Shown one piece after another: positions 1 through 8,259 of a DNA stretch of 61,708 nucleotides. Origin of the DNA: Salibaculum griseiflavum (GTDB lineage Bacteria > Pseudomonadota > Alphaproteobacteria > Rhodobacterales > Rhodobacteraceae); contig NZ_QETF01000021.1 of the NCBI RefSeq assembly GCF_003129565.1, forward strand, positions 1-61,708, in the 5' to 3' direction. The notes under the pieces were generated by a model. It ran no database searches. It was not told the DNA's origin and worked only from the letters and a program-made list of their open reading frames with translations. Positions within the stretch are counted from its first letter, which is position 1, and every line of letters starts with the position of its first letter. Made by a program: the position numbers and the translations under genes.

Positions 1-27
1 ACTGGAGGATGTGGTAGTCGTCTTCAT
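1..27 (-). CDS. N-terminal fragment of an IS-encoded protein
   Basis: On the minus strand an AAGGAAG ribosome binding site lies about 7 bases before an ATG at base 27. The frame reads MKTTTTSSS and runs off the window. It lies inside the partial insertion sequence and points into it, so it is probably the first codons of the transposase or a helper protein. Nine residues are too few to name a family. Confidence 0.4.
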
Positions 28-127
28 GGTGTTGCTTCCTTTTTGGTTTGATCACCCCGAGCCTACGGCTCAGGGGAAGCAACGCCACCCTTTTTCAAAG
101 TTTCAACATCCGTCGGGACATCCCCCC
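1..127 (-). mobile_element. Partial insertion sequence, upstream end
   Basis: Reading the minus strand from base 127, the sequence starts with a G-run followed by ATGTCCCG, then TGATGTTGAAACT-like sequence. The same block (GGGGAATGTCCCG, then TGATGTTGAAACT) starts at 61582, exactly 127 bases from the other end. I read both as terminal repeats of one IS type, one end preceding and the other following the element's genes. The element interrupts the methyltransferase reading frame. The IS family cannot be assigned from this fragment. Equal 127-base overhangs suggest assembly break points. Confidence 0.65.
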
Positions 128-1472
128 CGGCGAAGAAATCTAAGACGGTGTCCCCGGGTTCCGAAAGATACCCAACGAGACGTTCGAGATCGGTATAGCT
201 CTTTGGATTGTCAAAGGTCTTCTTGCCGCCAAAAATATCAGCGAATTGTGTCGCAGCGGTTTGGGCATAGCTAAAGGTAACGCTATGCATCACCTGCACG
301 TCGGCATCGAACATGTTGCTGCGAACGCCCGGAACAGTCGTTTCATCCTTTCCGAATACGATCCTTCCTTCTCGGCAAACTTCGAGGAATCGACGGCGAG
401 TTGGATATCGCCAACCACTTGTTGGCAACTTGACCGGCTTGCGTGTGACAGGGTGGGATATTCTGTAACGTGGCCCTCCGCCGCCCGGCCAATTTATGTT
501 GCCGTCGTCCCTGTACGGGCCTCGTTCATCAACCTTTCGATACCGCGCTAAAGGTTTTCTAGGATCATCTTCTTCATAGGTTTCATAGAATGCCAGAATG
601 TCTTCCCGTACCTTCGCCCAATCATCACCGTGCTTCTTGCGCGACTTCTCAAATAGGTCTCGGATTTCTTCTATTCCTTCCTTGGGCGCTCGAAGTATTA
701 TGTCGTTCTCTTTTAGCCATGCTCGATTTCGAGCATAGACGACCATGTATTCGTGACCGACTGAGAAGAGCTTTGCGTCATTCTTGCGATTTCTGTCGTA
801 GACAAGAACGGCGGCGCGGTTCTCTTCGCCAAAGAGCTCGTCCATGAGCCGTATCAGGTTTGGCAATTCATCATCATCAATGCTGACGACGACGAAACCG
901 TCTTCCCTGAGCAACTGACGCGCCAGCGACAACCTCGGATACATCATCGACAGCCAGCCGGAATGCAGCCGCCCCGCCGTTTCCGTCTTGCTGGTCGTGT
1001 CGTCCCCCTCCTCAGTGCGCTGGCCAGTCAGTTTCAGGTAGTGGTCCAAAGGGTCTGCGAAGTTGTCGGGATAGATGAAATCGTTGCCCGTGTTATAGGG
1101 CGGGTCGATGTAGATGAGCTTCACGCGGCCAAAGTAGGACCTGTAGAGCACCTTGAGCACTTCAAGGTTCTCGCCCTCGATGAAAACATGCTGCGCGTCA
1201 TCGAAGTTGATGCTGTTGTCCGGGTCAGGGGCCAGCGTGGCAGAAGACGGCGCTTGCAGCATCGCCATCGCATCCCGCTTGCCCGCCCAAGTGAAGGTGA
1301 ACCGCTCCGGCCCGTCCTCCACCTTGTCGCCCAACAGGGCTTGCAGGGCCTCGACATCCAGCTTCCCGTCCGAAAACGCCTCGGGCACGGAAGCCTTGAG
1401 GCGGTTCAACAGCTCATCGCGTTGACCCGGCGTTTCGTTGTCTACCTTTTCGATCTGGGTTCGGTCCGTCAT
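63..1472 (-). pseudogene. Type III-like site-specific DNA methyltransferase, truncated by an IS
   Basis: This is an N6-adenine/N4-cytosine methyltransferase of the Type III Mod arrangement, in which the catalytic motif precedes the SAM-binding motif. DPPYNTG (motif IV) is at about residues 123-129. The second essential motif should be DFFAGSGTT, but the frame reads DFFAG at about residues 444-448 and then passes into about 20 residues encoded by the insertion sequence before a stop. The SAM-binding loop and everything after it are lost, so the product should be inactive. I chose the ATG at 1472 (MTDRTQIEKVDN) because related proteins begin there; in-frame starts exist up to 1538. No restriction subunit is in the window. 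The IS1-like transposase gene lies about 100 bases upstream on the same strand. Confidence 0.8.
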
Positions 1473-1573
1473 TTTGTGCTCGTTTCGCTTGTCGTCCGTG
1501 GCGACATGGTTCCGCGCCATCATTTCATTTCTGCGCAAGTGTCACCAGTCGAAACCTGTGCTTCTTCAGTTCT

Positions 1574-2821
1574 CTAGTTCAGAAGTTTGCGGGATGGACT
1601 TCGAGAGGATGTCGCACGTGGACCTCGGTAGCCAGACTTCCGATACGAGCCGAGACACATCTTGCAAATTCCATTGTCATGCGGCTGAAGGTGCTGGGCC
1701 AGCGTGACCGCCTCTTCAAGCGTCTCACAGCCGTGCCACTTGCCGTACTTCGCACCGCCTCCACGACGACCGGTTCCATGATTGCAATTTACGCATTCCG
1801 CTGTGTGGACCTTCGCGGAGTTGTGCTGTTCGCTAGAATAGACCCAAAACGCCTCTGGTCCTTTTTCGACTTCTGGGCCGACCACCAGATCGGTCGACGT
1901 ACAGCGGGCGCTGGCTCGAACGTCCGCTAGATAGGCATCCGTGAGTTCCAGCAAATCCGAGATTTCCCAAACACGATCTGTGAGGCCCATCTCCATCGCC
2001 GGTGTCGCACGCTTCTCCTGCAGCACCTCCCCCGTCTCTCTGCAAATCCTTGTTGTGGGGTAGGGAAGCCAGCAGTAATTGTAATACATGATGGTCAAGG
2101 CCAAAGCACGCTCGTGGTTTCGAAGCTTTTTCGAGAACGCGTTACTCTTCCTCGTATACCTCTTGTTGAACATCCTAAGAGTCAGGTTGAAGCGTTCGAC
2201 GGCGTACGTAGTGATCGCCTTTTCTTCGATGTCGCCCGCCAGCACCCTACGCTCGGCACCTTGATAGCGACTTGCTGGTGTTGGTTCGCCTGCATCGTTG
2301 GTTTGGCTGTATTGCTTTATGAGCATCGCTCGGTCGGCCTCGTCCCCGAAAACGATCTCGCCTGCTTCGTCATACGCCATCAATCCATCAGTCAAAATCT
2401 CGAGCCTTTGCGTGAGTTCTCCGTCCTCATCGACTTCCAGCTTGTCTCTGATTGATTGATAGAATCCGCGGGCGTCTGCCAGCTTACGGTCGCCCAGCCG
2501 ATAACCCACAATGAATTTGGTGTCTGAGCAGATGGCGAGGTAGGTCCATACCGTACCTGCGCCTACCTCCTGCACCTTCTGACGCATGACGTTCTTCTGC
2601 TTCACTTTCACGAACGCCCAAAGTTCATCCGCCTGTATCTGGCGTACGCGAAGGCCTTTGGTCTGCGCGATATGGCGGATGGCCATCTCTCCAACGTCGT
2701 TGGCGAGCTTTGCCACAGTCTTGTTGCTCACCTTGTAACGGCGCTCGCATGATCTCTGTGAAGCACACTCGACCAACGAATGAACGATACCCTCTCTAGT
2801 TTCTTGACTCAGCCGGTTCAC
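1574..2821 (-). CDS. IS1-like DDE transposase with extra C-terminal Cys/His domain
   Basis: The 415-residue protein starts at a GTG directly behind GGAGGGAAG. After a helix-turn-helix-like N-terminus (residues 1-50) comes a DDE core typical of IS1-like transposases: QADELW (D65), LTDG (D145) and YAVERFNL (E209), then RATPAM and TDRVW near residues 271-285. The N-terminal zinc ribbon of classical IS1 InsA is missing. Instead the protein continues about 100 residues beyond the core with a cluster of possible metal ligands (H339, C343, C346, H348, H363, C365, C386, C389). I see no clear IS1 terminal repeats around the gene, so it may be a stranded or domesticated transposase. It is divergent from the MerR-like gene, with two inverted repeats between them. 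Confidence 0.75.
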   Translation of the reverse strand: MNRLSQETREGIVHSLVECASQRSCERRYKVSNKTVAKLANDVGEMAIRHIAQTKGLRVRQIQADELWAFVKVKQKNVMRQKVQEVGAGTVWTYLAICSDTKFIVGYRLGDRKLADARGFYQSIRDKLEVDEDGELTQRLEILTDGLMAYDEAGEIVFGDEADRAMLIKQYSQTNDAGEPTPASRYQGAERRVLAGDIEEKAITTYAVERFNLTLRMFNKRYTRKSNAFSKKLRNHERALALTIMYYNYCWLPYPTTRICRETGEVLQEKRATPAMEMGLTDRVWEISDLLELTDAYLADVRASARCTSTDLVVGPEVEKGPEAFWVYSSEQHNSAKVHTAECVNCNHGTGRRGGGAKYGKWHGCETLEEAVTLAQHLQPHDNGICKMCLGSYRKSGYRGPRATSSRSPSRKLLN

Positions 2822-2862
2822 CTTCCCTCCTCAAGCAGTCGCGCCCCCAAATCCATTTAATG

Positions 2863-2891
2863 CGAAAATAGTATCACTGCAACTATTTTCG
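2863..2891. promoter_or_regulatory. Perfect 10+10 inverted repeat, probable operator
   Basis: CGAAAATAGT at 2863-2872 and its exact reverse complement ACTATTTTCG at 2882-2891 are separated by 9 bases. The repeat lies between the divergent transposase and MerR-like regulator genes and overlaps by two bases a second dyad at 2890-2904. The MerR-like protein next to it is the natural candidate to bind it. Confidence 0.6.
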
Positions 2892-2904
2892 TATCGACGA
2901 TACG
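2890..2904. promoter_or_regulatory. Perfect 7+1+7 inverted repeat, probable operator
   Basis: CGTATCG-A-CGATACG is a perfect dyad about 50 bases upstream of the MerR-like gene. It shares two bases with the larger dyad on its left. Overlapping dyads of this kind suit two alternative binding modes or two different regulators acting on the divergent promoters. Confidence 0.55.
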
Positions 2905-2956
2905 TTTTTAACCTGCTAAGCTGCTCTAGGATAAGCGTCGAAAAGCGGGAAGAGCC

Positions 2957-3565
2957 ATGGGCCTGAGAGACAGTTGGAATGTCGAGTACCAAACGTTCGG
3001 CGCTAAAGAGGTCTTGGAGATCACGCGGCTTCCGCAGCCACTTCTGCGCCTGTGGCGGCAAAGAGGATACCTACCCGAGAAGGAGAAGGGACGTTGGGCC
3101 AAGCACGATGCCTACGAGATCGCAAGAGTCTACCTACTATCAGCCTTTTCAAAGCTGGGTATTGCTCCATCTGAGGCATCGGGCATCGTAGGCGATCTAG
3201 CCACCGACCTGCTCTTCTTCTCAATACTTTCTGGAGACGGGGCCTGCGAGTTTCTGGGTCCGCCCTCACAGGTCGAAGCCTTGCGCCGTCAGTTCGATGA
3301 ATCCTTTGAGGTGGCGCGATCTGTTGTTCAGCCAAAGGATGAAAGGCGCTATGTGGTTTCTGTGCATGGCGGTGCTTACAAAAGGGTCTCTGACATCAAC
3401 GACATGATCGATGCCGGAGCCAGCGAATACTTCTCATGTATCGATCTCGTGGCAGCGGGCGGCGGAATTGCGGTCCGTGCACAAAAGCCTCTGGTCGCTT
3501 TCAGATTTCGCGCGGCCCATTCTGACGAACCAAAGGTAAGAAGATTGTCGCATGGCCAAAGGTAA
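2957..3565 (+). CDS. MerR-like transcriptional regulator
   Basis: The 202-residue protein has a winged-helix MerR-type N-terminus, about residues 13-75: a KEVLEIT segment, then LLRLWRQRGYLPEKEKGRWAK, then helices. The rest resembles no effector domain I can name. There is no cysteine cluster of the metal-sensing MerR proteins, and no long dimerisation coiled coil is obvious. The start ATG follows GGAAGAG. It is divergent from the IS1-like transposase and faces two overlapping inverted repeats, so it probably regulates itself, the transposase gene, or both. It lies in the accessory left end, where base composition is less GC-rich than the genes that follow. Confidence 0.6.
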   Translation: MGLRDSWNVEYQTFGAKEVLEITRLPQPLLRLWRQRGYLPEKEKGRWAKHDAYEIARVYLLSAFSKLGIAPSEASGIVGDLATDLLFFSILSGDGACEFLGPPSQVEALRRQFDESFEVARSVVQPKDERRYVVSVHGGAYKRVSDINDMIDAGASEYFSCIDLVAAGGGIAVRAQKPLVAFRFRAAHSDEPKVRRLSHGQR

Positions 3566-3725
3566 ACCAACAGACTTCAGACTGGTGACCGTCGGCTCTT
3601 TGTCAGAATCCGTGACAAGCAAGTTTCCATAGCATTGAGGAGTGAAACTACCTCACGACCCAAACGGGGTGGCTTGCGCCACGCAGGATCGCCTCGCCGT
3701 CGCCTTCGGCGCCGCCTGCGGGCCA

Positions 3726-3787
3726 GGGGCGCTGCCCCTCTTGGCCTGCGGCCAATTCACCCCGGGATATTTCGGGGTCCGAAGAAA
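3726..3787 (+). repeat. Dispersed intergenic element, copy 1
   Basis: The block GGGGCGCTGCCCC, a GGCC..CGGCC dyad, then CCCCGGGATATTT and CCGAAGAA recurs in inverse orientation at 19803-19862 with the same order and spacing. Both copies lie downstream of gene ends and contain short dyads, so the element may act as a transcript end or a REP-like structure. Here it lies between the convergent MerR-like and YbjQ-like genes. Nothing else was recognised in 3566-3843. Confidence 0.5.
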
Positions 3788-3843
3788 GGGCAGCGTGCTG
3801 CGACCTCTCGTCGGGACGTCACCAAGCAAGCGAGCTGGCAGAG

Positions 3844-4329
3844 CTACTCTTCGTTCGGCTGAATCCTTACGGCGGTTCCAGACGCGACCAATAACACCAT
3901 GTTGCCAGCGCCGGACAACTCTACATAGTCAAGATCAATGGCCACGACGGCATTTGCACCAATGCGGTTCGCTTCCTTCTTCAATTCGAACAAGGCGGTG
4001 CGCCGCGACTCTCTCAAGGTTTCTTGCACAGCTTCGGAACGACCGCCGACGATATCACGAATGCCCGCGAAGAGGTCCTTGAAGACATTCATGCCGAAAG
4101 CGCATTCGGCCGTCACAACTTCGAGGCGTTCGATGATGTCCAGGCCCCTGGGGCAGGTTTCTGTCGTCAGTAGAATCCGTTCGATCTCAGCAAGCCTTTC
4201 CGCGGCAGCGTCTTCGCGTTCCGCAGTAGTGCCACCTTTCTTGCGCGCTATGAAGCAATCCTTGCAGACCCCGCCTTCGCGCACCTGGCTCCAGCTAAGG
4301 CGTTTGCCGCAATCAGCGCAAACAGTCAT
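3844..4329 (-). CDS. YbjQ/UPF0145-like protein with N-terminal zinc ribbon
   Basis: This 161-residue protein begins with a small zinc-ribbon motif (CADCGK at residues 4-9 and CKDC at about 22-25). About residues 58-155 match the YbjQ/DUF74 fold, called heavy-metal-binding: CPRGLDIIERLEVVTAECAFG at its start, and later EANRIGANAVVAIDLDY, a typical YbjQ signature. The biochemical role of the family is unproven. The zinc ribbon may tether it to a partner. It stands alone on its strand, with the start codon about 50 bases before the cyclo-ligase stop codon. Confidence 0.75.
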   Translation of the reverse strand: MTVCADCGKRLSWSQVREGGVCKDCFIARKKGGTTAEREDAAAERLAEIERILLTTETCPRGLDIIERLEVVTAECAFGMNVFKDLFAGIRDIVGGRSEAVQETLRESRRTALFELKKEANRIGANAVVAIDLDYVELSGAGNMVLLVASGTAVRIQPNEE

Positions 4330-4375
4330 TTCGGAACTCCTCCTGGTGATGGTCCTTAAGATGGTCCGAAGAAAG

Positions 4376-4927
4376 TCAGGGTTCGATCACGCCCTGTTCC
4401 GTCACGATCAGGTCGAGCGGCTGGTCGGTGGGTTCCAGGGGCAAGTCGGGCAGTTCCTGGGCGGCATAGGCGAAACCGATGGCGAGCGTGGACCGTTTCG
4501 CGCGCAAGCCTTCGAGGGTGCGATCGTAGAAGCCGCCGCCGTAGCCGAGCCGCCCGCCCTGGCGCGAGAAGGCGACGAGAGGCACGATCAGGATTTCCGG
4601 GTCGATCCAGGCGCCGGTTTCGGGGATCTGCGCCCCGAATTCACCGGGAATCATTTTGCAACCTGGCGCCCATTCGCGGAATTTCAGCGGCTGGCCCTTG
4701 CCGATGATGACCGGCACGCAGACCGGCCCGTGGGCGGCGGCTTCCTCCATGGCGGGGGTCGGGTCGATCTCGGTGCGCATGGCCATGTAACCCGCCAGCG
4801 GCACGCCGCGATAGCCCGCCAGCACCTGGCTGAGGTGGCCGGCATGGCCCACGCCGCTGTCATGGGCCCGTTTGCGGGCAGCGAAGGCGGCCTTGCGCGC
4901 CGCGGCCTTGCGGTCGTCGGGGGTCAT
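4376..4927 (-). CDS. 5-formyltetrahydrofolate cyclo-ligase
   Basis: The enzyme converts 5-formyl-THF to 5,10-methenyl-THF with ATP, returning a storage folate to one-carbon metabolism in the cytoplasm. The 183-residue length is usual. The nucleotide-binding signature GYGGGFYDR is at residues 128-136, preceded by the VPLVAFSRQG segment, and the N-terminus is rich in Arg and Lys as in the family. Its start overlaps the mgtE stop by 4 bases (ATGA type), so the two are probably translationally coupled. Confidence 0.92.
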   Translation of the reverse strand: MTPDDRKAAARKAAFAARKRAHDSGVGHAGHLSQVLAGYRGVPLAGYMAMRTEIDPTPAMEEAAAHGPVCVPVIIGKGQPLKFREWAPGCKMIPGEFGAQIPETGAWIDPEILIVPLVAFSRQGGRLGYGGGFYDRTLEGLRAKRSTLAIGFAYAAQELPDLPLEPTDQPLDLIVTEQGVIEP

Positions 4928-6297
4928 AGGAGCATCACCGCGGCCAGTCCCAGGAAGGCGAAGAAGCCGACCACATCGGTGACGGTCGTCACGAAGGCGC
5001 CCGAGGCCAGGGCCGGGTCGATCCCGAGCTTCTCGAGCGCGACGGGAATCACCGTGCCCGCGAGCCCCGCCACCACGAGGTTGATCACCATGGCGATGGC
5101 GATCACCACGCCCAGCATGGGCTCGCTGAACCAGGCCCAGCCGATCAGCCCCATGACCACCGCGAAGATCAGGCCATTCACAAGGCCGACCAGCACCTCG
5201 CGCCGGATGACCCGCCAGACATTGGCGCCGGTGAGGTCCTTGGTGGCAATGGCGCGCACCGCCACGGTCAGCGACTGGGTGCCCGCATTGCCGCCCATGG
5301 AGGCGACGATCGGCATCAGCACCGCCAGCGCCACAAGTCCGGCGATCACGTCCTCGAAGAGAGCGATCACCAGCGAGGCGAGGATCGACGTGACGAGGTT
5401 GACGGCCAGCCAGGGAAAGCGGCGCTTGGTCGTGCCGATCACCCGGTCGGCCAGGCTGCCTTCACCGACACCGGCCAGGCGCAGGATGTCCTCCTCGTGT
5501 TCCTCGTCCAGCACGGCCATGGCGTCGTCGATGGTGATCACGCCGACCAGGCGGTCATCCTCGTCCACGACCGGGGCCGAAATCAGGTGATACTGGTTGA
5601 AGGCATAGGCCACGTCGCCCTCGTCCTGGTCAACGCGGAAGGTGCGGAAACTGTCTTCGGTCAGGTCCGCCATCTTCGTGGCGCGCGGTGATCCCAGCAA
5701 GCGGCCCAGCGTGACGTAGCCCTCGGGCTTCATGCGCGGATCGACCAGGACCACGTGATAGAACTGTTCGGGCAGGTCGTCATGGCTGCGCAGGTAGTCG
5801 ATGGTCTCGCCCACGGTCCAATGGACCGGCGCACGCACCACCTCGACCTGCATGAGGCGGCCAGCGGATTCCTCGGGGTAACTGAGCGCGGTTTCGACGG
5901 CGACCCGGTCGGGAGCTTCCAGCGCATCGAGCACCGCCTCCTGCTGGTCGCTGTCCATGTCCTCGACCAGATCGACGACGTCGTCCGATTCCAGGTCACG
6001 CACGGCAACGGCCAGCGCCTCGGCGGGAAGGGCGGCAATGACATCGTCGCGCAGGGCCTCGTCCAGTTCCGACAGCACGTCGCCGTCGATCCCGTGGGGC
6101 CACAGGCGGATCAGGTCCTTGCGGTCGCGGTCGTCGATCTGCTCCAGAAGGTCGGCGATATCGGCGGGGTGCAGCGGCGCCAGAATCTCTTCCAGTGCGA
6201 CGGTGTCGCGCCCCTCCACCGCGTCGAGGATCATGGCCACGATGCGGTCGGTCAGCTGGTCGCGTTCACCCTCTACGATATCGGTGAGTTCTGGCAT
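4924..6297 (-). CDS. mgtE: Magnesium transporter MgtE
   Basis: This is an inner-membrane magnesium channel gated by cytoplasmic magnesium. The 457-residue protein has the family order: an N-terminal superhelical domain with EILAPLHPADIADLLEQ, a CBS pair (about residues 140-270, with the MQVEVV and HLISAPVVDEDDRLVG blocks), and five hydrophobic helices to the end, including the conserved MPIVASMGGNAGTQSL stretch. I placed the start at the ATG of MPELTDIVEGE at 6297, behind GGGGTG; the frame stays open upstream but is not conserved there. It overlaps the folate cyclo-ligase gene by 4 bases. Confidence 0.93.
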   Translation of the reverse strand: MPELTDIVEGERDQLTDRIVAMILDAVEGRDTVALEEILAPLHPADIADLLEQIDDRDRKDLIRLWPHGIDGDVLSELDEALRDDVIAALPAEALAVAVRDLESDDVVDLVEDMDSDQQEAVLDALEAPDRVAVETALSYPEESAGRLMQVEVVRAPVHWTVGETIDYLRSHDDLPEQFYHVVLVDPRMKPEGYVTLGRLLGSPRATKMADLTEDSFRTFRVDQDEGDVAYAFNQYHLISAPVVDEDDRLVGVITIDDAMAVLDEEHEEDILRLAGVGEGSLADRVIGTTKRRFPWLAVNLVTSILASLVIALFEDVIAGLVALAVLMPIVASMGGNAGTQSLTVAVRAIATKDLTGANVWRVIRREVLVGLVNGLIFAVVMGLIGWAWFSEPMLGVVIAIAMVINLVVAGLAGTVIPVALEKLGIDPALASGAFVTTVTDVVGFFAFLGLAAVMLL

Positions 6298-6428
6298 CGC
6301 ACCCCCTTGCACTGCACCGCAGCATAGAGAAAGCCAAGCCGCTCTCAAGGCCGGAAGCGCCCCAGTTTCGCGCAAAACCGAAAGCTGTCTCTGGCCGGAA
6401 GGCGATGGACCTCGAAAGCGGCCGGTTC

Positions 6429-6434
6429 TAGTCT
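6429..6434 (+). promoter_or_regulatory. Probable -10 box of a leaderless transcript (guanine deaminase)
   Basis: TAGTCT lies 6 bases before the ATG at 6441 and there is no Shine-Dalgarno sequence. The same arrangement occurs before the MAPEG gene (TAGCCT, 6 bases, ATG) and a few other genes here, which suggests transcription starting at the A of the ATG. Confidence 0.45.
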
Positions 6435-6440
6435 GCCCGG

Positions 6441-7736
6441 ATGACGGATATTCTACTGCTCGGACAGGTTCTTTGGTTTGACGGCGATCCCCTTGCCGAA
6501 GCGTGGCAAAGGGTGTGTCGGCATAGCTCACGCGGCGGGGTTCTGCTGCGCGAGGGCCGGATCTTGGCCACGGGCGAGGCCGATGCGTTGCGCCGGGACC
6601 ATCCGCAAGCCGAGGTGACGGATTACGGCGACGCGCTGATCCTGCCGGGCTTCGTCGATGCCCATATGCACTATCCCCAGACCGGCATGATCGCCAGCTG
6701 GGGCAAGAGGCTGATCGACTGGCTCAACAGCTATACCTTTCCGGAAGAAATGCGTTTTGGCGATCCGGCCTATGCGCGGGCGCAGGCGGATGTGACGCTC
6801 GAGCTGGCGCTGGCGAATGGCACCACGACGCTTGCCAGTTTCTGCACCATCCACCCCGAAAGCGTGACCGCCTTTTTCGAGGCCGCCGAAGCGCGGGGCA
6901 TGGGCGTGGTCGCGGGCAAGACCTGCATGGACCGGAACGCGCCCGAGGGGCTGCGCGACACGCCGCAATCGGCCCACGACGCCAGCAAGGCCCTGCTGGA
7001 GGCCTGGCATCGCAGGGGCCGCGCGACCTATGCGATCACGCCGCGCTTCTCGCCCACCTCGACGCCCGAGCAGCTGGAGGCGATGGGCGCGCTCTGGGCG
7101 GCGCATCCCGACTGCCTTATGCAGACTCATCTGAGCGAGCAGACCGATGAAATCGCCTGGGTGCGCGACCTGTTCCCTTCAGCACGCGATTACCTGGATA
7201 CGTATGAGCAACACGGGCTGCTGGGGGAACGCGGCCTATACGGCCACGCCATCCACCTTGAACCGCGCGAGATTGACCGACTGGCCGAAACCGGCGCGGC
7301 GGTCGTCCACTGCCCGACCTCGAACACCTTCATCGGCTCGGGGCTGTTCGACATGGAAGGGCTGAAGGCGCGGGGGATACCTGTGGGGCTGGCAACCGAT
7401 ACCGGGGGCGGGTCCAGTTTCTCGATGCTGCGGACCATGGCGGCGGCCTACGAGATCGGCCAGCTGCGCGGCACCCCGTTGCACCCGTCGCAGCTGCTGT
7501 GGCTGGCGACCGAGGGCTCGGCCCGCGCGCTGCACATGGGCGGACAGATCGGCACGCTGACCCCCGGCGCCCATGCAGACCTGTGCATCCTCGACCTGGC
7601 CTCGACCCCCGCTATCGCCCAGCGCAGCACCCGGGCCGAGGACATCTGGGAAGCGGTTTTCCCGACCATCATGATGGGCGACGATCGCGCGGTGCGGGAG
7701 GTCTGGCTGTCGGGACAGCGGGTTTCCCGCGCCTAG
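6441..7736 (+). CDS. guaD: Guanine deaminase
   Basis: The enzyme hydrolyses guanine to xanthine and ammonia in purine catabolism. The 431-residue protein is an amidohydrolase with metal ligands in DAHMHYPQ (H75, H77). Typical guanine deaminase blocks follow: SFCTIHPES, TYAITPRFSPT, LMQTHLSEQ, LYGHAIHLEP, AVVHCPTSN and the aspartate of LATDTGGG. Length and motif order fit GuaD. It has no Shine-Dalgarno sequence and a -10-like box directly upstream. It is convergent with the CAP-domain lipoprotein gene, the stops overlapping by 4 bases, and a second purine amidohydrolase lies just beyond. Confidence 0.93.
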   Translation: MTDILLLGQVLWFDGDPLAEAWQRVCRHSSRGGVLLREGRILATGEADALRRDHPQAEVTDYGDALILPGFVDAHMHYPQTGMIASWGKRLIDWLNSYTFPEEMRFGDPAYARAQADVTLELALANGTTTLASFCTIHPESVTAFFEAAEARGMGVVAGKTCMDRNAPEGLRDTPQSAHDASKALLEAWHRRGRATYAITPRFSPTSTPEQLEAMGALWAAHPDCLMQTHLSEQTDEIAWVRDLFPSARDYLDTYEQHGLLGERGLYGHAIHLEPREIDRLAETGAAVVHCPTSNTFIGSGLFDMEGLKARGIPVGLATDTGGGSSFSMLRTMAAAYEIGQLRGTPLHPSQLLWLATEGSARALHMGGQIGTLTPGAHADLCILDLASTPAIAQRSTRAEDIWEAVFPTIMMGDDRAVREVWLSGQRVSRA

Positions 7737-8236
7737 CAGCCCGTCCCCAGCATCAGGACCATCTTGTCGCCGGCGCGGCCATAGCCGAACTCGCGCGCGT
7801 CGCTCAAAAGGATGTTGCGGCGATGGCCGGGCGACGTCATCCAGTTTGCGACCACCTGGGCATCGGTCATCGGGCCGTAGGCGATGTTTTCGGCCCGCGC
7901 GCAGCCATAGCCCGCCGCGCGGGCGCGGTCGGCAAAGCTGCTGCCGTCGGGGCCGTCATGCGAGAAATGACCCGTGCGTGCCATGAGATCGGCATAGGAC
8001 CGGGCCGCCGCGGACAAACGGGGGCTTTCGACCATGGCGGGGCGGCCATTTTCGGTGCGCGCCCGGTTCAGGACGCCCGCGACATCCACTTGCGCGACGG
8101 TTCCGGCACCTTGTTCGACGCGGGCCGCGGCCGGAGGTGGCGCTTCGGCCATGGTCACGGTGGTGTTCGGCGCCGGAGCGCTTTGCATGCAAGCCGCCAG
8201 AAGGGCAGCGGCAGGAGCGGCAAAAATGGGTCTCAT
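7733..8236 (-). CDS. CAP-domain (SCP/PR-1) lipoprotein
   Basis: The 167-residue secreted protein has a lipoprotein signal at its N-terminus with lipobox LLAAC, a proline- and alanine-rich spacer, and a bacterial CAP domain from about residue 50. It keeps the CAP landmarks HFSHDGPDGSSF, AENIAYG and MTSPGHRRNIL, which contain the conserved His and Glu of the pocket. Bacterial CAP proteins have no settled activity; cell-envelope roles are proposed. A second, non-lipoprotein CAP protein is at 35728-36210. The open frame extends far upstream but only over the 8-oxoguanine deaminase gene. Confidence 0.85.
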   Translation of the reverse strand: MRPIFAAPAAALLAACMQSAPAPNTTVTMAEAPPPAAARVEQGAGTVAQVDVAGVLNRARTENGRPAMVESPRLSAAARSYADLMARTGHFSHDGPDGSSFADRARAAGYGCARAENIAYGPMTDAQVVANWMTSPGHRRNILLSDAREFGYGRAGDKMVLMLGTGC

Positions 8237-8259
8237 CGGGGACCTGTCGGGGTTACGGA

